From contig RBKR01000013.1 of the NCBI GenBank assembly GCA_004835665.1, positions 992,001 to 1,056,000 on the forward strand: a stretch of DNA of 64,000 bases, in the 5' to 3' direction. The stretch is from Phoma sp. XZ068 (taxonomy: Eukaryota; Ascomycota; Dothideomycetes; Pleosporales; Didymellaceae). A program made the position numbers and the translations under genes. How positions within the stretch are numbered: the stretch's first letter is position 1; each line of letters starts with the position of its first letter. The notes under the pieces are model-generated. The model searched no databases. It worked only from the letters and a program-made list of their open reading frames with translations, and was not told where the DNA came from. Below, one piece after another: positions 35,673 to 45,898 of the stretch.

Positions 35673-38458
35673 CTAGATTCCGACTTCATGAAACTTCGAG
35701 TCACGAACAGGGCTGTGACCCTTGTCCACCTCACTCGTGAATGTTGGAGGAGGTGCCAGATCCTCATCGAAGCGATCTCTGGCCTCCTCGAAGTCTGAAG
35801 AAGCTCTGGTATCGTGGCTCATGACACGTTGTGGGTGGTGACGGCCTCTCGACACCTTGTCACCGACGCTACTGAGCGACGAAATGTCCGAGTAGCGATC
35901 ATCCCTGACGTGAGGGACCACTACAGGCTCATTGACGTGAGGAACAGTAGTAGGTTCAACATCGCCCAAGTCAGCTGGGCGCGCTGTGGTGCTTGCTTCA
36001 GCATGTGAGGCTGATGGCGTTGTCAACGAGTTGGACTTGAATTCAGATGCTCGGAGAGTAGCCCCACCAATAAAACCAGTGTTATCTTTCTCCGTGGGGT
36101 TTCCATCAGTTTCAGTAGTCGCAGCCGAATCGTGCTTAGAGCGGCGCTTCAATTTATTGAAGATAGACTTGAACCCTTTGGATGAGGTAGGTGAGGAGGG
36201 AGAAGTAGGGTCAGTCGACGAAGGTACAGTGACAGTAGAGTCTCGTGTAGGAGCAGTTGCGGCAGAGTCGTGTGTAGGGGTCACATCAGAAATTCCTGTG
36301 GGAACAGTGGGCTCTTCGGACGGGTCGACGTTCCCATCAGTTGCGGCGGTTGCGGCGGGAGTTGCGCTTGCGGGTGTAGCGACAACAGCAGTGCCCAAAG
36401 CAGGTCCAGTCACAGGCACTGCTCGCCCAGCCTCTTTAGATTTTCGCCGCTCTTCTTTGGCCAGACGGTCCTCTTCAGCCTTTTTGGTTTTCTCTGCCTC
36501 CTTTGCCTGCTTCGCAGCTGCCTTCTCTTCTGCGTTGCGAGCCTTTGTCGCCCTCTTCTCCTCCTCTGATGATTGTTAGTTCTGGTCTCGAAAACAAAGC
36601 CATGATACCGTACCTTTGCCTTTCTTCTCTTCGGCCTTGATCTCTGCAAGCCGCGCCTTCTCTTCTTGTTCTTTGCGTTGCTTCTTCTCCAGCTCGAACT
36701 GCCTTTCGGCGTCTTCGGCTCTGCGCTTCTCCGCCTTTTCGGTGATTTCATCTAGGGTTGGTTGAAGCCTAGCTTGAGCAATGGCATCAATGTCGGCCTG
36801 GTCCATCCACTTGCCATTACCAATGTTAACTCTGCCATGGTTCTCCATGCGAGCTTCTGAGTTGGCTTGTGCCCGTTGGCGTGCTTTCTCGTCCCAGTCA
36901 TCCACCATGGAGTTCGACATTTTGCCAGTCTTGTCATAAATATCCTTGTCGAGGCCCTGCATTTGAGCCTTTACTTTACGCTCCGCAGCAGCAATAAGGC
37001 CCTTGCGGTCTTGCTCGCGCTTCTTCGCATCAACGTCAGCCAACTGCTCATTGAACTGCTTCATCTGATGACGAATACGCCTCGAGCGGAAGTCATCCTC
37101 GTCAGAGTCGCTGTCCTGTTCAGCGGCTTCGGATGTGCTGCGAGCACGAGGCCTTCCTCGCCGCATGGAAAGCTTCGAACGGCCTTGCGTCTCATAACCG
37201 TAGTAGCTTCGGTAAGCGGCGTTCTCGTCGTAGCCGATCTTGGCCAGTCGCTCCTGCGCCAGTTTCTGTGCAGCCTCCTGAATGCCAATATACTGCATAG
37301 CTTGTTGTTTAAGATCCCCTCCACTTGTAGCTGGTTGTTGCCCATGAGCAGCGGTAGCCCCAGTGCGAGCAGCAGATGCACCGGATGCTCCTTCGATGTG
37401 CTGTTGTTGAACGTCATACATCTTCTTGGCCATGACAACGGCTGAAGCCCGAAGCGCGTCGTTGCGCTTCTTCTCCTCTACCTCCAGAGACACAGGAGGA
37501 GCGCTTGTATACATCTCCCTGGCGCTTTTGGCGTGCTGGATTCTGGCAGCCTCCATAGCTCCGGATCCAAGTCGGTTGGAGTCCTGGAGTTGGACCGCTG
37601 GCGCTTTCGATGCTCGCATAGACGGGCTGTGGGCGACCGTTGCAGCGCTCAAAGCGTTTTTGGCGGAGTTTTTGGAATCAGGGTACAATGGAACAGACAT
37701 CGGAATCGACTGCGCACGCTTGCGACCAGCTGCTGAGTGAGCTCCCGTGGCTGCGAGTAGTGCTTTCTTCCTCCCGTCCTCGGTATATCCGTAATCAATT
37801 TGCGGACCAAGGCCTGTCTTGCGCATAGCGATGTTGGCTGCCGAATTGCCGTCGGCGCTGGCTTCAGGCTGCCACAAGTTCAACTTTGCACCATCCCTAT
37901 GGGCAAGAATAGCTGCCTTGGAGCCGGCGGCACTAGCCTCTGGCTGCCACAATGGCTTCATCTTGTAGTCATGAGCCAGTAGTGCGGCCTTTCCGGCAGC
38001 AGATGATTGCTCAGGTTTCCACCACTCCGGGCTCGTCTTGTTTTGGTTTGCAAGTAGCGCAGCTGCGCCAGCTGAGGAAGAGGTGTCTATGCCAACGACT
38101 GGAAAACTAGGGAGATCGTTTGCTCTCGCGTATTTCAAACTGGCGGCAGCGCCTGTCTCCACGTCAGATTCCATAATCGGGGAGCAACTATCTTATACGA
38201 CTTACTTGCTGACGACAGCTTTCCGTCCGGTCCGAGCGGGTTGATCTTCTGCTTCTCGTTGGCTGCTTTAGTGCTATACAAGGCTGCAGCCGACGCCTGG
38301 TTTTGCAACGCATTGTGAGAGTGATGCACATGCGCCGAAGGATCAGGACATCGCATGCCCGTATGGGCGGAGGTCTTTGGTGGAGCATCTTCCGTGCTCT
38401 TCAGGGGTGCAGCATCGCCAGTGTGGGGAACAGCCGTCGATAATCCGGTTGCCGCCAT
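35673..38458 (-). CDS. EIS1: Eisosome protein 1 (EIS1-like)
   Basis: Three exons, 38458-38206, 38152-36614 and 36565-35673, give 894 residues starting MAATGLSTAVPHTGDAAP. The N-terminal part has NQASAAALYSTKAANEKQ and ASLKYARANDLPSFPVVG, typical of EIS1. Tandem segments of about 30 residues follow, each with AALLA or AAILA and a WQPEAS or WWKPEQS end. A long charged, mostly coiled-coil middle region runs to about residue 680 (EKAEKRRAEDAERQFELEKKQRK). An acidic, Ser/Thr-rich tail follows. EIS1 is a peripheral component of eisosomes, the furrow-like plasma-membrane domains organised by Pil1/Lsp1. Phosphorylation control is likely from the Ser/Thr-rich tail but cannot be shown here. Confidence 0.88.
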
Positions 38459-39394
38459 TCTGGAATATCAGATCAAGGCGATCGTCACAGGGTTGTTGGT
38501 ATCAATTCGGGGTATCAAGGGAAGGTAGGAATCTAGAAACAACAGAGGATATGACGAACATAGCCTTAGCCGCCTTGCAGCGGCCATGCTAATAACGATG
38601 CACTGGTGTAGCTTGTAGGGTCTGGTTCGATGATGTCACTCTTCACACTGACGCAGCCACCACGCGAACTGTGAGCCGCGGCGATCTTCCGCAACACATA
38701 CCCTCTAACCGCCTTGAGTTTCAATCGTATGTGCCTTGGAGATCACACACTTGTCCCAACCTCAAACGGACAACCGTATCACGAAAACAGGCAAGGCTTG
38801 TAGCAGCTTGCCAGAGTGAGCCTGGAGGCTTGGTCCATTACAAGCCTGTTTCTCGTTGCATTGCGCTCGGCACTCTTTGTTGAAGAGCCGACATTTCTGA
38901 AATTCCTCATCGTCGCAAGTTGGTATTGCGACGGTGTGTCGACACTTGTGAATATCTTCATCACAGGCAGCACTTATTGAAATTGAGCGCTATTATTCAC
39001 CTTTTTACTCGAGACACGTATTCACTTCAATCGTGTACAATGATGAAATTATATCAATCTTCTATGTGGGAGTGCGTAGCTGCATTGTAATTGTTCAAGA
39101 CAACATCAGACTGAAGGCTCAGCACACTAGTACTATCATTAACGAAGGTCGCCGGCAGCAAATCATTCGTACGATGCTCGCTGGTCATGGATCTTGCCCA
39201 AGTACTCATCCGTTATCGTAAAGCTCATTGGCAGAAGGTCCAAGCCTTACTTTCGTTATCTTTGTCATTGACTATGGCGTCTCTATCATAACTCCAGTCG
39301 TGATGCTAGCTCTCCACATGTTGAGTGATCCAGTGCGTAGACCCCTGTCAACCAAACCATCATTTCCACATGGCCAGTCTGATATATCGTTTCC
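38459..39394. promoter_or_regulatory. EIS1 upstream region and PRE1 3' flank
   Basis: About 940 bases with no credible gene. The right half (38990-39200) is AT-rich. Short plus-strand ORFs lack family features. Confidence 0.4.
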
Positions 39395-40132
39395 CTACGG
39401 TATCGCAACCTTGACATCGTCCTCGTACTCGACATCCTTGACTCCGTCCTTTGTGATAACCTTGACAAGAACACCTTTGAAGTCGATCGGCAGACGACGC
39501 TTCAGTTCTTCTGTGCACATCCTCAAGATCTTCATACCCTGCTCGTAGTCGATGTCTGGGTGGTGGTGCTTGTCGAGTAATGAGAGACAGTAGTACCTGG
39601 AAGTCAAGTTAGCAGGGCCCCGAACGATTCACGCAGACAGCCGCCGCGCATTCAGACCAAAGGTAGGACATACTGGGCATATCCATGTGCCGCGTAGGGG
39701 ACGGGTGCCAGACTGGCTAGGTAGTCAATCCAGTATAGTGTGGGCTTGTCGGCAATGCTGTCATATCCTCCAAGCAGCAGGTTCACTGTGTAGGGTTTCC
39801 GTGATCGCAGTGCGCGTGCAAGCTCTCCGCGAACGAAGTTGGCGGTGGCAGCGGGCGACAGCTCCATGTTGTTGCGCATCGAGTACAGCTGGATGTTTGC
39901 TTGAATGTATTCGGCGAATTGCACTGTGTCACCGGCTTCTCCAGAGAAAGCCATCAGCGTGTGCTTGTTCAACTCCCGGGTCTTGTCATCAGTGGCCTTA
40001 AGGATGGTGGCACCTCGCATGGCGGCTTTGGAGGCGGCGATGAGGGTGAAGTCCTTGCCCGTGATACCAAGTAGAACCTCCCTGCATAGCTATTAGTGTG
40101 TCGACTCCTCCATTAGCATGCTGCTCTTACAT
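39395..40132 (-). CDS. PRE1: 20S proteasome subunit beta4 (PRE1 type)
   Basis: Three coding segments, 40132-40131, 40081-39674 and 39596-39395, give 203 residues. The initiator ATG is split: AT lies before a GTAAGAG intron and G after it, producing MEVLLGITGKDFTLIAASKA. Family hallmarks are DDKTRELNKHTLMAFSGEAG, DTVQFAEYIQANIQLYSMRN, a GGYD turn, YAAHGYAQYYCLSLLDKHHH and PIDFKGVLVKVITKDG. As in yeast beta4 there is no processed N-terminal catalytic threonine, so it is a structural subunit of the core particle. It is divergently paired with the beta6 gene, the two start codons being about 370 bases apart. Confidence 0.95.
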
Positions 40133-40505
40133 GGTGACTTAGTGTAATGTGATGTGGGACGGTGCTTTGCTGTTAGATGAAGGCCGTGGCGGGGGAGCTA
40201 AGTGCGAAGAAGGAACTCCGGATCAGCTACACCCTGTTTACAAATGTGAGATTGGGAGAGACGTTGTATCGAGTGAGGCGTGTTTGATGGTCACGGTAAG
40301 GCAGCTCCACGACGCGGCGGCGGCGGCGGTGGTCGTAGCTTCACCAGCTCCGAGCCTTGGCGGCCCAGGCACTCGCAGTCCGCGTCAACTCGAGCTCCAG
40401 CATCACCACTAGCAAACACGCCAACCGCCACTTGACCACCCACCCACCCCACATTAGCACTTCATAAGCCCGTCTCTACATCACAGCAGCTTCGATACCG
40501 ACAGG
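40133..40505. promoter_or_regulatory. Shared divergent promoter of proteasome beta4 and beta6 genes
   Basis: This 373-base gap serves two proteasome subunit genes read in opposite directions. It includes a CGG-rich run at 40313-40331. I found no exact GGTGGCAAA (yeast Rpn4-type PACE) site on either strand by eye, so control may use another element. Confidence 0.6.
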
Positions 40506-41349
40506 ATGGCCGCCATCTTCTCTGGTGCACCTCCGCAGGGTGGCCCAGGCTACTCGTTCAAGAGCACCCCCACTGCTGTTCCCTCCGGTGAGAGGCAGCA
40601 CGGCTTCTACCCGTTAGTCAGCCCGTAACCAATTTCGCGTTGATGATGCTAATGGGAACAGCTACACTGATAACGGTGGCTCAACACTTGGTATCTCTGG
40701 TGCTGACTTCGCCATCCTCGCCGGCGACACTCGATCCACTTCCGGTTATAACATCAACACAAGATACGAGCCAAAGCTCTTCAGGATTGGTGGCGAGGGG
40801 CCTGACAACAAGGGCGCACAGATAGTGCTCTCTGTCGTTGGATTCGCAGCAGACGGCCATGCGCTGAAAGAGCACCTGGACACCATTGTCAAGATGTACA
40901 AGTACAAGCACGGCAAGCCCATGACGGTCTCGGCATGCGCACAGCGCCTTAGCCACATCCTCTACAACAAGCGCTTCTTCCCCTACTACGTACACGCAAT
41001 CCTGGGTGGCTTGGACGAGGACGGCAAGGGCGCACTGTACTCCTACGACCCGGTCGGCAGCTATGAGAGGGAGCAGTGCAGAGCCGCGGGTGCGGCGGCG
41101 TCGCTTATCATGCCCTTCTTGGACAACCAGGTCAACTTCAAGAACATGTATGAGCCAGGCAGTGGGACAGGACACAACCTGAAGACCGTGGTGCCGCAGC
41201 CTCTGCCGCAGAACCATGTCGAGGACTTGGTACGAGACGCATTCACAAGTGCCGTAGAGAGGCATATTGAGGTCGGCGACGGGCTACAGATGATGATCAT
41301 CACCGAGGACGGCATCAACGAGACGTTCACACCGCTGAAGAAGGATTAG
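40506..41349 (+). CDS. PRE7: 20S proteasome subunit beta6 (PRE7 type)
   Basis: Two exons, 40506-40612 and 40662-41349, give 264 residues. The intron donor is GTTAGT, a less common form. The N-terminus MAAIFSGAPPQGGPGYSFKS is a propeptide-like extension ending near ERQHGFYPYTDNGGS. The core reads TLGISGADFAILAGDTRSTS, RIGGEGPDNKGAQIV, LYNKRFFPYYVHAILGGLD and ALYSYDPVGSYEREQ. This matches beta6, a non-catalytic core subunit. It lacks the GTTT processing site of the active beta1, beta2 and beta5 subunits. Confidence 0.95.
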
Positions 41350-42633
41350 AAGAGGTCACCTGCACAGAGCGGGCTTAGATGATATCAACGACATGAACAC
41401 ATCCACAAAGGATCTGTACGAACAGCACGACTAGATCAATGCATGCAGTGATGAACACTCAGACAGAGAAACAACATGAGAATCGGCTAAACATGCATTG
41501 CAGTTGTCCAGTCCCCAAGTCCTTGTATTGCAACACATGTCATTGTATTCAGCCCCCATGTCATTGTGTTTGTTGATATAGTTTCCTCACATCAACCCAG
41601 TCCGAATGAGCTTCTTGTGACGATGCTCCGCTTGATACTACGTTATATCACACTCACCAATAGCTGGTAGTTGCATTGCTGAACTAGAGGCATGTCACAG
41701 AATGGTAAGACGGATGTGAGAGGCAGCCCCTTCATATGCGTATATCAGCCTCCACTGAAGAAGGCACTGCGGGTTACACGTCTGAACTCGCATAGCATAT
41801 CACGGGCATTCGTGTAGCACGAAAGCGCAGCCATTAGCTTTCGGCATGGTATTTCGGCGACAGTTTTAGCTCTTCATATTAATCTGAAAGTATTCGATAT
41901 TCTGGATATGACGGTTATAAGTCGTATTGTTCTCCACCGAACTTGCGAAGTTGCCTGCCTATGTATGAGCACAAACGCTGGCGAAAAAGGTAACAGTAAT
42001 GGGGTGGAGTTGAATGTCAATTTGATCTACCAAGGGTCAGTGCCACGCGCAGAAGCAGGGTATTGAGCCTGCGTCGAGCCCGGTAAAGTATAAAGGCAGA
42101 GGTCAGGTAGTGGTGGATATCGTGTAAGATGTGGACTGGAAGGTTTAGTCGGCTGCAATTGCTTGTTGCTTCCCATGGGCGCCCCGCTATCACGATCCCC
42201 GCTTCCCGCTTACCACCCTGCAGGAGTCCCTGCAGGTCTGGGTTACCCTAGGGAAGTCCCATTATTAGGCCGAGACCGCGAGGGAGAACATAGGAAGGCT
42301 TGTGCACCTCTAGACAAGCAAGGTTAATGCTTCGAGATAGCCTGACCAACAGACGAAGGCTACACAGACGGTGTGTATAGAAAAGAAAATAGTATTAAGT
42401 GTGTTGTGCAGCTCTATACTGCAGCCCAAACCCTTCCCGTACTCAATGTGGTAAACTGAGAGTGGTATCAAGAAACGCATTCCAACTCCAGGGTATATCA
42501 TAACCAAACAAAGACACCCTGCTTCCATATCATCCCATCATTGAGTGCTGCTAAGCAACGGAGGCTCTCAATCGAACTACGTTGCCCAAGCAAATCGACG
42601 TCTTCCATGTCAAGGTCAAATAAGCGTTTAAGC
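41350..42633. other. Convergent gene-poor region
   Basis: About 1.3 kb between beta6 (+) and the PAR32-like gene (-). Short near-repeats occur near 41530-41570 (catgtcattgt twice). A GC-rich patch at 42165-42290 holds a duplicated ccctgcagg. A TATA-like tataaag at 42090 has no recognisable ORF after it. I could not support a gene. Confidence 0.45.
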
Positions 42634-43156
42634 TTACTTGAAGAAGCCCTTGACCTTGGACAAAAGGCCTTGCTCAGCAGAGCCGCCAGACTCGCTGCGC
42701 TTGGCCTCACCGCTCTTGCGCTCCTTGTCGGTGATGATGTTCGCCGCACCACCACGTCCGTAGTGCACGGCGCCCTTGGGCTCGGAGATCTTCGCGGGGC
42801 CTTCGACGTCTTGCGCAAGACGAGCGTTTTCTGGGTTGTCATTCTTGGCCATGTTGCCCTGACCACCACGGCCGGTGGTGTATGTGTCTGACTTGATTGT
42901 AGGAGTGACGAGATCCTCGGGCTTCGTGTATGCGGTGTTGACATCGGGTGCAATGTTGCCTTTTTGCCGTCAGCAGCAGTTCCAGAGGGGTTAGAAATTC
43001 GTCGCATATAAGATAAAATCTTATGCAGAGGCATAAACATCCAAGACGCATTACAAGTGTTTGAATATGCGCGGACGGTGTTTCGCAAGGCTCAAACTTA
43101 CCTGCTCCACCGCGGCCGTGAGAGGCGATGCGGTCCTGCGCCGGTCGTGTAGTCAT
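42634..43156 (-). CDS. Small DUF3602 / PAR32-like protein with GRGG repeats
   Basis: Two exons, 43156-43102 and 42959-42634, give 126 residues. The intron is long for this window (142 nt) and ends at AAAAAG. The protein is hydrophilic and carries three spaced motifs, SHGRGGAGN, TTGRGGQGN and HYGRGGAAN. That is the hallmark of the DUF3602 family, which includes yeast Par32. A short basic end (LLSKVKGFFK) follows. Par32 in yeast is a TORC1-regulated phosphoprotein that restrains ammonium transporters, but family members vary and that role is not shown here. No signal peptide or membrane segment is present. Confidence 0.82.
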
Positions 43157-44537
43157 TGTGGTATGTGTGGTGTGTGTAATATGAACCTTGAAACTCGAGT
43201 CTGTCACGGTAGTTTGGGTTCTTCACGTTGGTGTAGGAGTGTTGGACAGTAATGTGGGAAAACGACAAAGACAGAAAGGCAACGGATGACGCGATCGCTT
43301 GTTGACCTTAAATGCTCTTGAATCGTTCTTGGCTTTTAAGAAACCGTACCAGCGAGTAAACCAAGCGGCTGAACAATTCCAAGAGGGGTGACCGATGTGC
43401 ACCAGTGCACGGAACCATTATCATCTTTTCTTGAGCTCCAGCATGACCGTCTTTTCGCGTCTGGGCACTTTTGGCGCCGGCCGTTCGTCGAGCGGTTCAT
43501 CGCCTTGTGACCTAGCACGCAGATGCTGTTTTGCGCGTGCCTGACACTGTTTTCGGGTTGAAATTAGTCATTTGCGTGCCCTTCGGCGGGGTGCCCGAAA
43601 ACGCGCACGATCGTCCGGCGACGTCATTTGAGATCGGGTCTAAGGCATTGTTGCCTTGTGTAAGACTTGGAGAGCTATTCTTTCGATCGATGCCCGTTTG
43701 CGGTTTGGCAGTCAAGTGAGGAGCGGTTGTTGAGGAGCAGAGTTGCAAGATCGCTTTTCATAATCTGAATGGAGAAGCAAACATGCATGTAATGCTATTA
43801 TTGATGCCAAGCGTGGGGTACATGAGATGCGAACACCAGATCTCGGATCACATCTCCACTTATACACCCTCTCAACATCTCAAACTTTCAGTTTGAAATG
43901 AACTTGTCCCTTTTTATTTACTGTCACAATTGTTTGCATCGATCGATCAAGGCAGGCACCAGGTGATGGTTTATCATCAAGTGTATTGATTGCTACTTGA
44001 TTCTTCCCATTACTGTCCTTATCTCGACGATCCTTCTCAGTCTATGATCGACCATAACCTTCGTATGAACCATAGTACCAAGACCGTGCTCGTCTAATCA
44101 TTGTCTATCATGCCAAGTAACATCTAAAAGTCGGAAGTTGCCCTTCATCTTGTAATAACGCCGTCTAAACCAAAAGCAAATGTGCGCTCGCAAGCGTGGT
44201 ATCATACAGCCATCCCCAATGTTGTACACCGAAAACACAAGTCCCAAACGCCGAAGATGCTTCTAAAATGCAAAACGCTGCAATAAAAAACGAGACGCGA
44301 TAAATCCAAGCGAGTCGATGGTAGTCGAGTTCGTATAACAGGCCGAAGCCTGAGATGAGAGTGAAGGAGCTGGCGGTGTTCCAGCTCCAATGTCGGGCGT
44401 TCTAGAGTCTCGAGGTTACTCGATAAAGAAGTGACCGGCACAACCAATATGAGGTGTATTGGTAGCATGACCTTGAAGCTGTTAGATCAAGTCGAGGGCA
44501 GACTCAGATGATCAACATACTTGAGCTGGCTGGCTTC
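43157..44537. other. Gene-poor region upstream of the PAR32-like gene
   Basis: About 1.4 kb with only short, unconvincing ORFs on both strands. From 43740 on the composition is AT-rich. No RNA gene or transposon feature was recognised. Confidence 0.4.
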
Positions 44538-44660
44538 TTAGCCACCATCGCGGGACTCTGGGCCACCGCGCATAGCCTTCATCATGGGCAAGTTGAACTT
44601 GGCTGATCGGTTTGGTGCACCACCGTCACGGGATTCAGAGCCACCGAGGAAGACGAGCAT
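44538..44660 (-). CDS. Candidate micro-gene, 40-residue protein with duplicated ESRDGG motif
   Basis: The ATG at 44658-44660 follows an A/C-rich leader (ACAACCATCAAC) typical of fungal start sites. The protein reads MLVFLGGSESRDGGAPNRSA, then KFNLPMMKAMRGGPESRDGG and a TAA stop. The GG-x-ESRDGG element occurs twice, once at the end. A related motif, GGGEPRDGG, occurs in the candidate micro-gene at 45827-45898 on the same strand. There is no cysteine, signal peptide or known domain. Translation is unproven. The function is unknown and I do not assign one. Confidence 0.4.
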   Translation of the reverse strand: MLVFLGGSESRDGGAPNRSAKFNLPMMKAMRGGPESRDGG

Positions 44661-45826
44661 GTTGATGGTTGTTGTTATATGTATTGGATTGGATGTGTGG
44701 CTTGTAGTCGATGGCGTTGGCAATGTTTAGGGTTGAGGTATTGTGTTGTGATGTAGGCAGACTGTAAGGCTTGATATGTGTAGATGATATCCTCTAACAG
44801 GTTGCAACCTCAGGTATATAAGCCGTTGCATCCTGAGGCCTGCTAGAAGCGCCACATCTGTACTGCCTCATTCAGTTACTTCAGGAACAGGCAAACGACT
44901 GCCTTCTTGCCGGATTATGACGCAGAGCTCAATTCAATTCCTTCGTTGCACTCAATGGTGAGTATGAAAGGACAGTATTTGCTGCGCCACCCTGGCAATT
45001 GACTGTGACCATTGGCTGAAGCCTGATGAATAAGGCGATTGATAGGCTGCCATCTTTCTAGCGCGCCTTCTCGAAGACCAACGGTCCTGGAGAACGCGCT
45101 GGTGACTCCTTTCGTCCACCGCGAGAGGGTCTCCTAGTGGGTCATAGCCACATTGACCGAAGCCGAATTACGAGACAGGCCATGTTTTTGAGGCTGCCTT
45201 TCAGGCAGAAGGGCGGTAGCGGTGTCTAGGTGACGAACCCCAGTTCGCTGCCTGCTAGGCTGAACTATTTGGTGAAAGCGTGACCGCGCGCACAGCCGCA
45301 TTTGGGGGCCGATTCTGCTGCGGAGCGGCAGACTTCAAGGCACACAAGATGCCTCAGAGTCACTCGTTTTGTCGATAAGTACTCCCCGGGGTCCTTCGAA
45401 TAATGGGAGATGACTCTTTGCTGCCTCATTCACCGGAGACACAGCCCGGTGTCGGTGAGTACAATTGATGTCGCTCGTTGTGATGTTCCAAGGATGCTGC
45501 GCCTCGCAACTCCGGTATCGATTGCACACCAGCCTAGTGCAAGAGTCAAGATGCTCGCTGTCTCGAAAACCGAAATGTGAGACAAGTTGGTCGTTGTGCG
45601 TCGTAACAAATCGTGAGGTTAAAAATGGCCATGTTGCTGGAATAGACAAAATTCAAGTCCGAGTACAACGTATGACGCGCTGCGTCGTATAGTCGTAGTG
45701 TCGCAAAAAGGGTTGTTTTGGGCAGACCTGAAGGCGCAGTCGCTTAAAGTTCCTGGTTGGATGCGGATGGCTTCCCTATCGAGCATGTTAGCAACGACTT
45801 TCCACAGTCAACGAGGGATTCGAGAG
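44661..45826. other. Intergenic between two candidate micro-genes
   Basis: About 1.2 kb. The first 150 bases are leader and promoter of the 40-residue candidate. Beyond that lie short ORFs without family features. Confidence 0.4.
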
Positions 45827-45898
45827 TTACTCACTGCCTCCATCGCGGGGTTCGCCGCCGCCAGGGGTCTTGGGTGCTGTCTTCATGATGGGGGCCAT
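45827..45898 (-). CDS. Candidate micro-gene, first exon with RDGG motif
   Basis: From the ATG at 45898 the frame reads MAPIMKTAPKTPGGGEPRDG, then GSE and a stop (23 residues). A well-formed intron overlaps the end: GTGAGT donor inside the GGS/E codons, then GCTAAC and ATAG about 59 bases on. Splicing would extend the frame to about 75 residues. MK-x-A...GG-EPRDGG resembles MMKAMRGGPESRDGG of the 40-residue candidate at 44538-44660. No domain is recognised. Confidence 0.3.
   Translation of the reverse strand: MAPIMKTAPKTPGGGEPRDGGSE

Noticed and set aside
43531..43719. 62-codon plus-strand ORF upstream of the PAR32-like gene
   Set aside because: Sequence looks random, with no conserved features or splice support.
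44202..44468. 88-codon minus ORF near the first micro-gene candidate
   Set aside because: Leu/Arg-rich chance composition in an AT-rich stretch; no family.
45160..45300. Short inverted segments resembling tRNA arms
   Set aside because: No acceptor stem, no A/B box pattern and no complete cloverleaf could be drawn.
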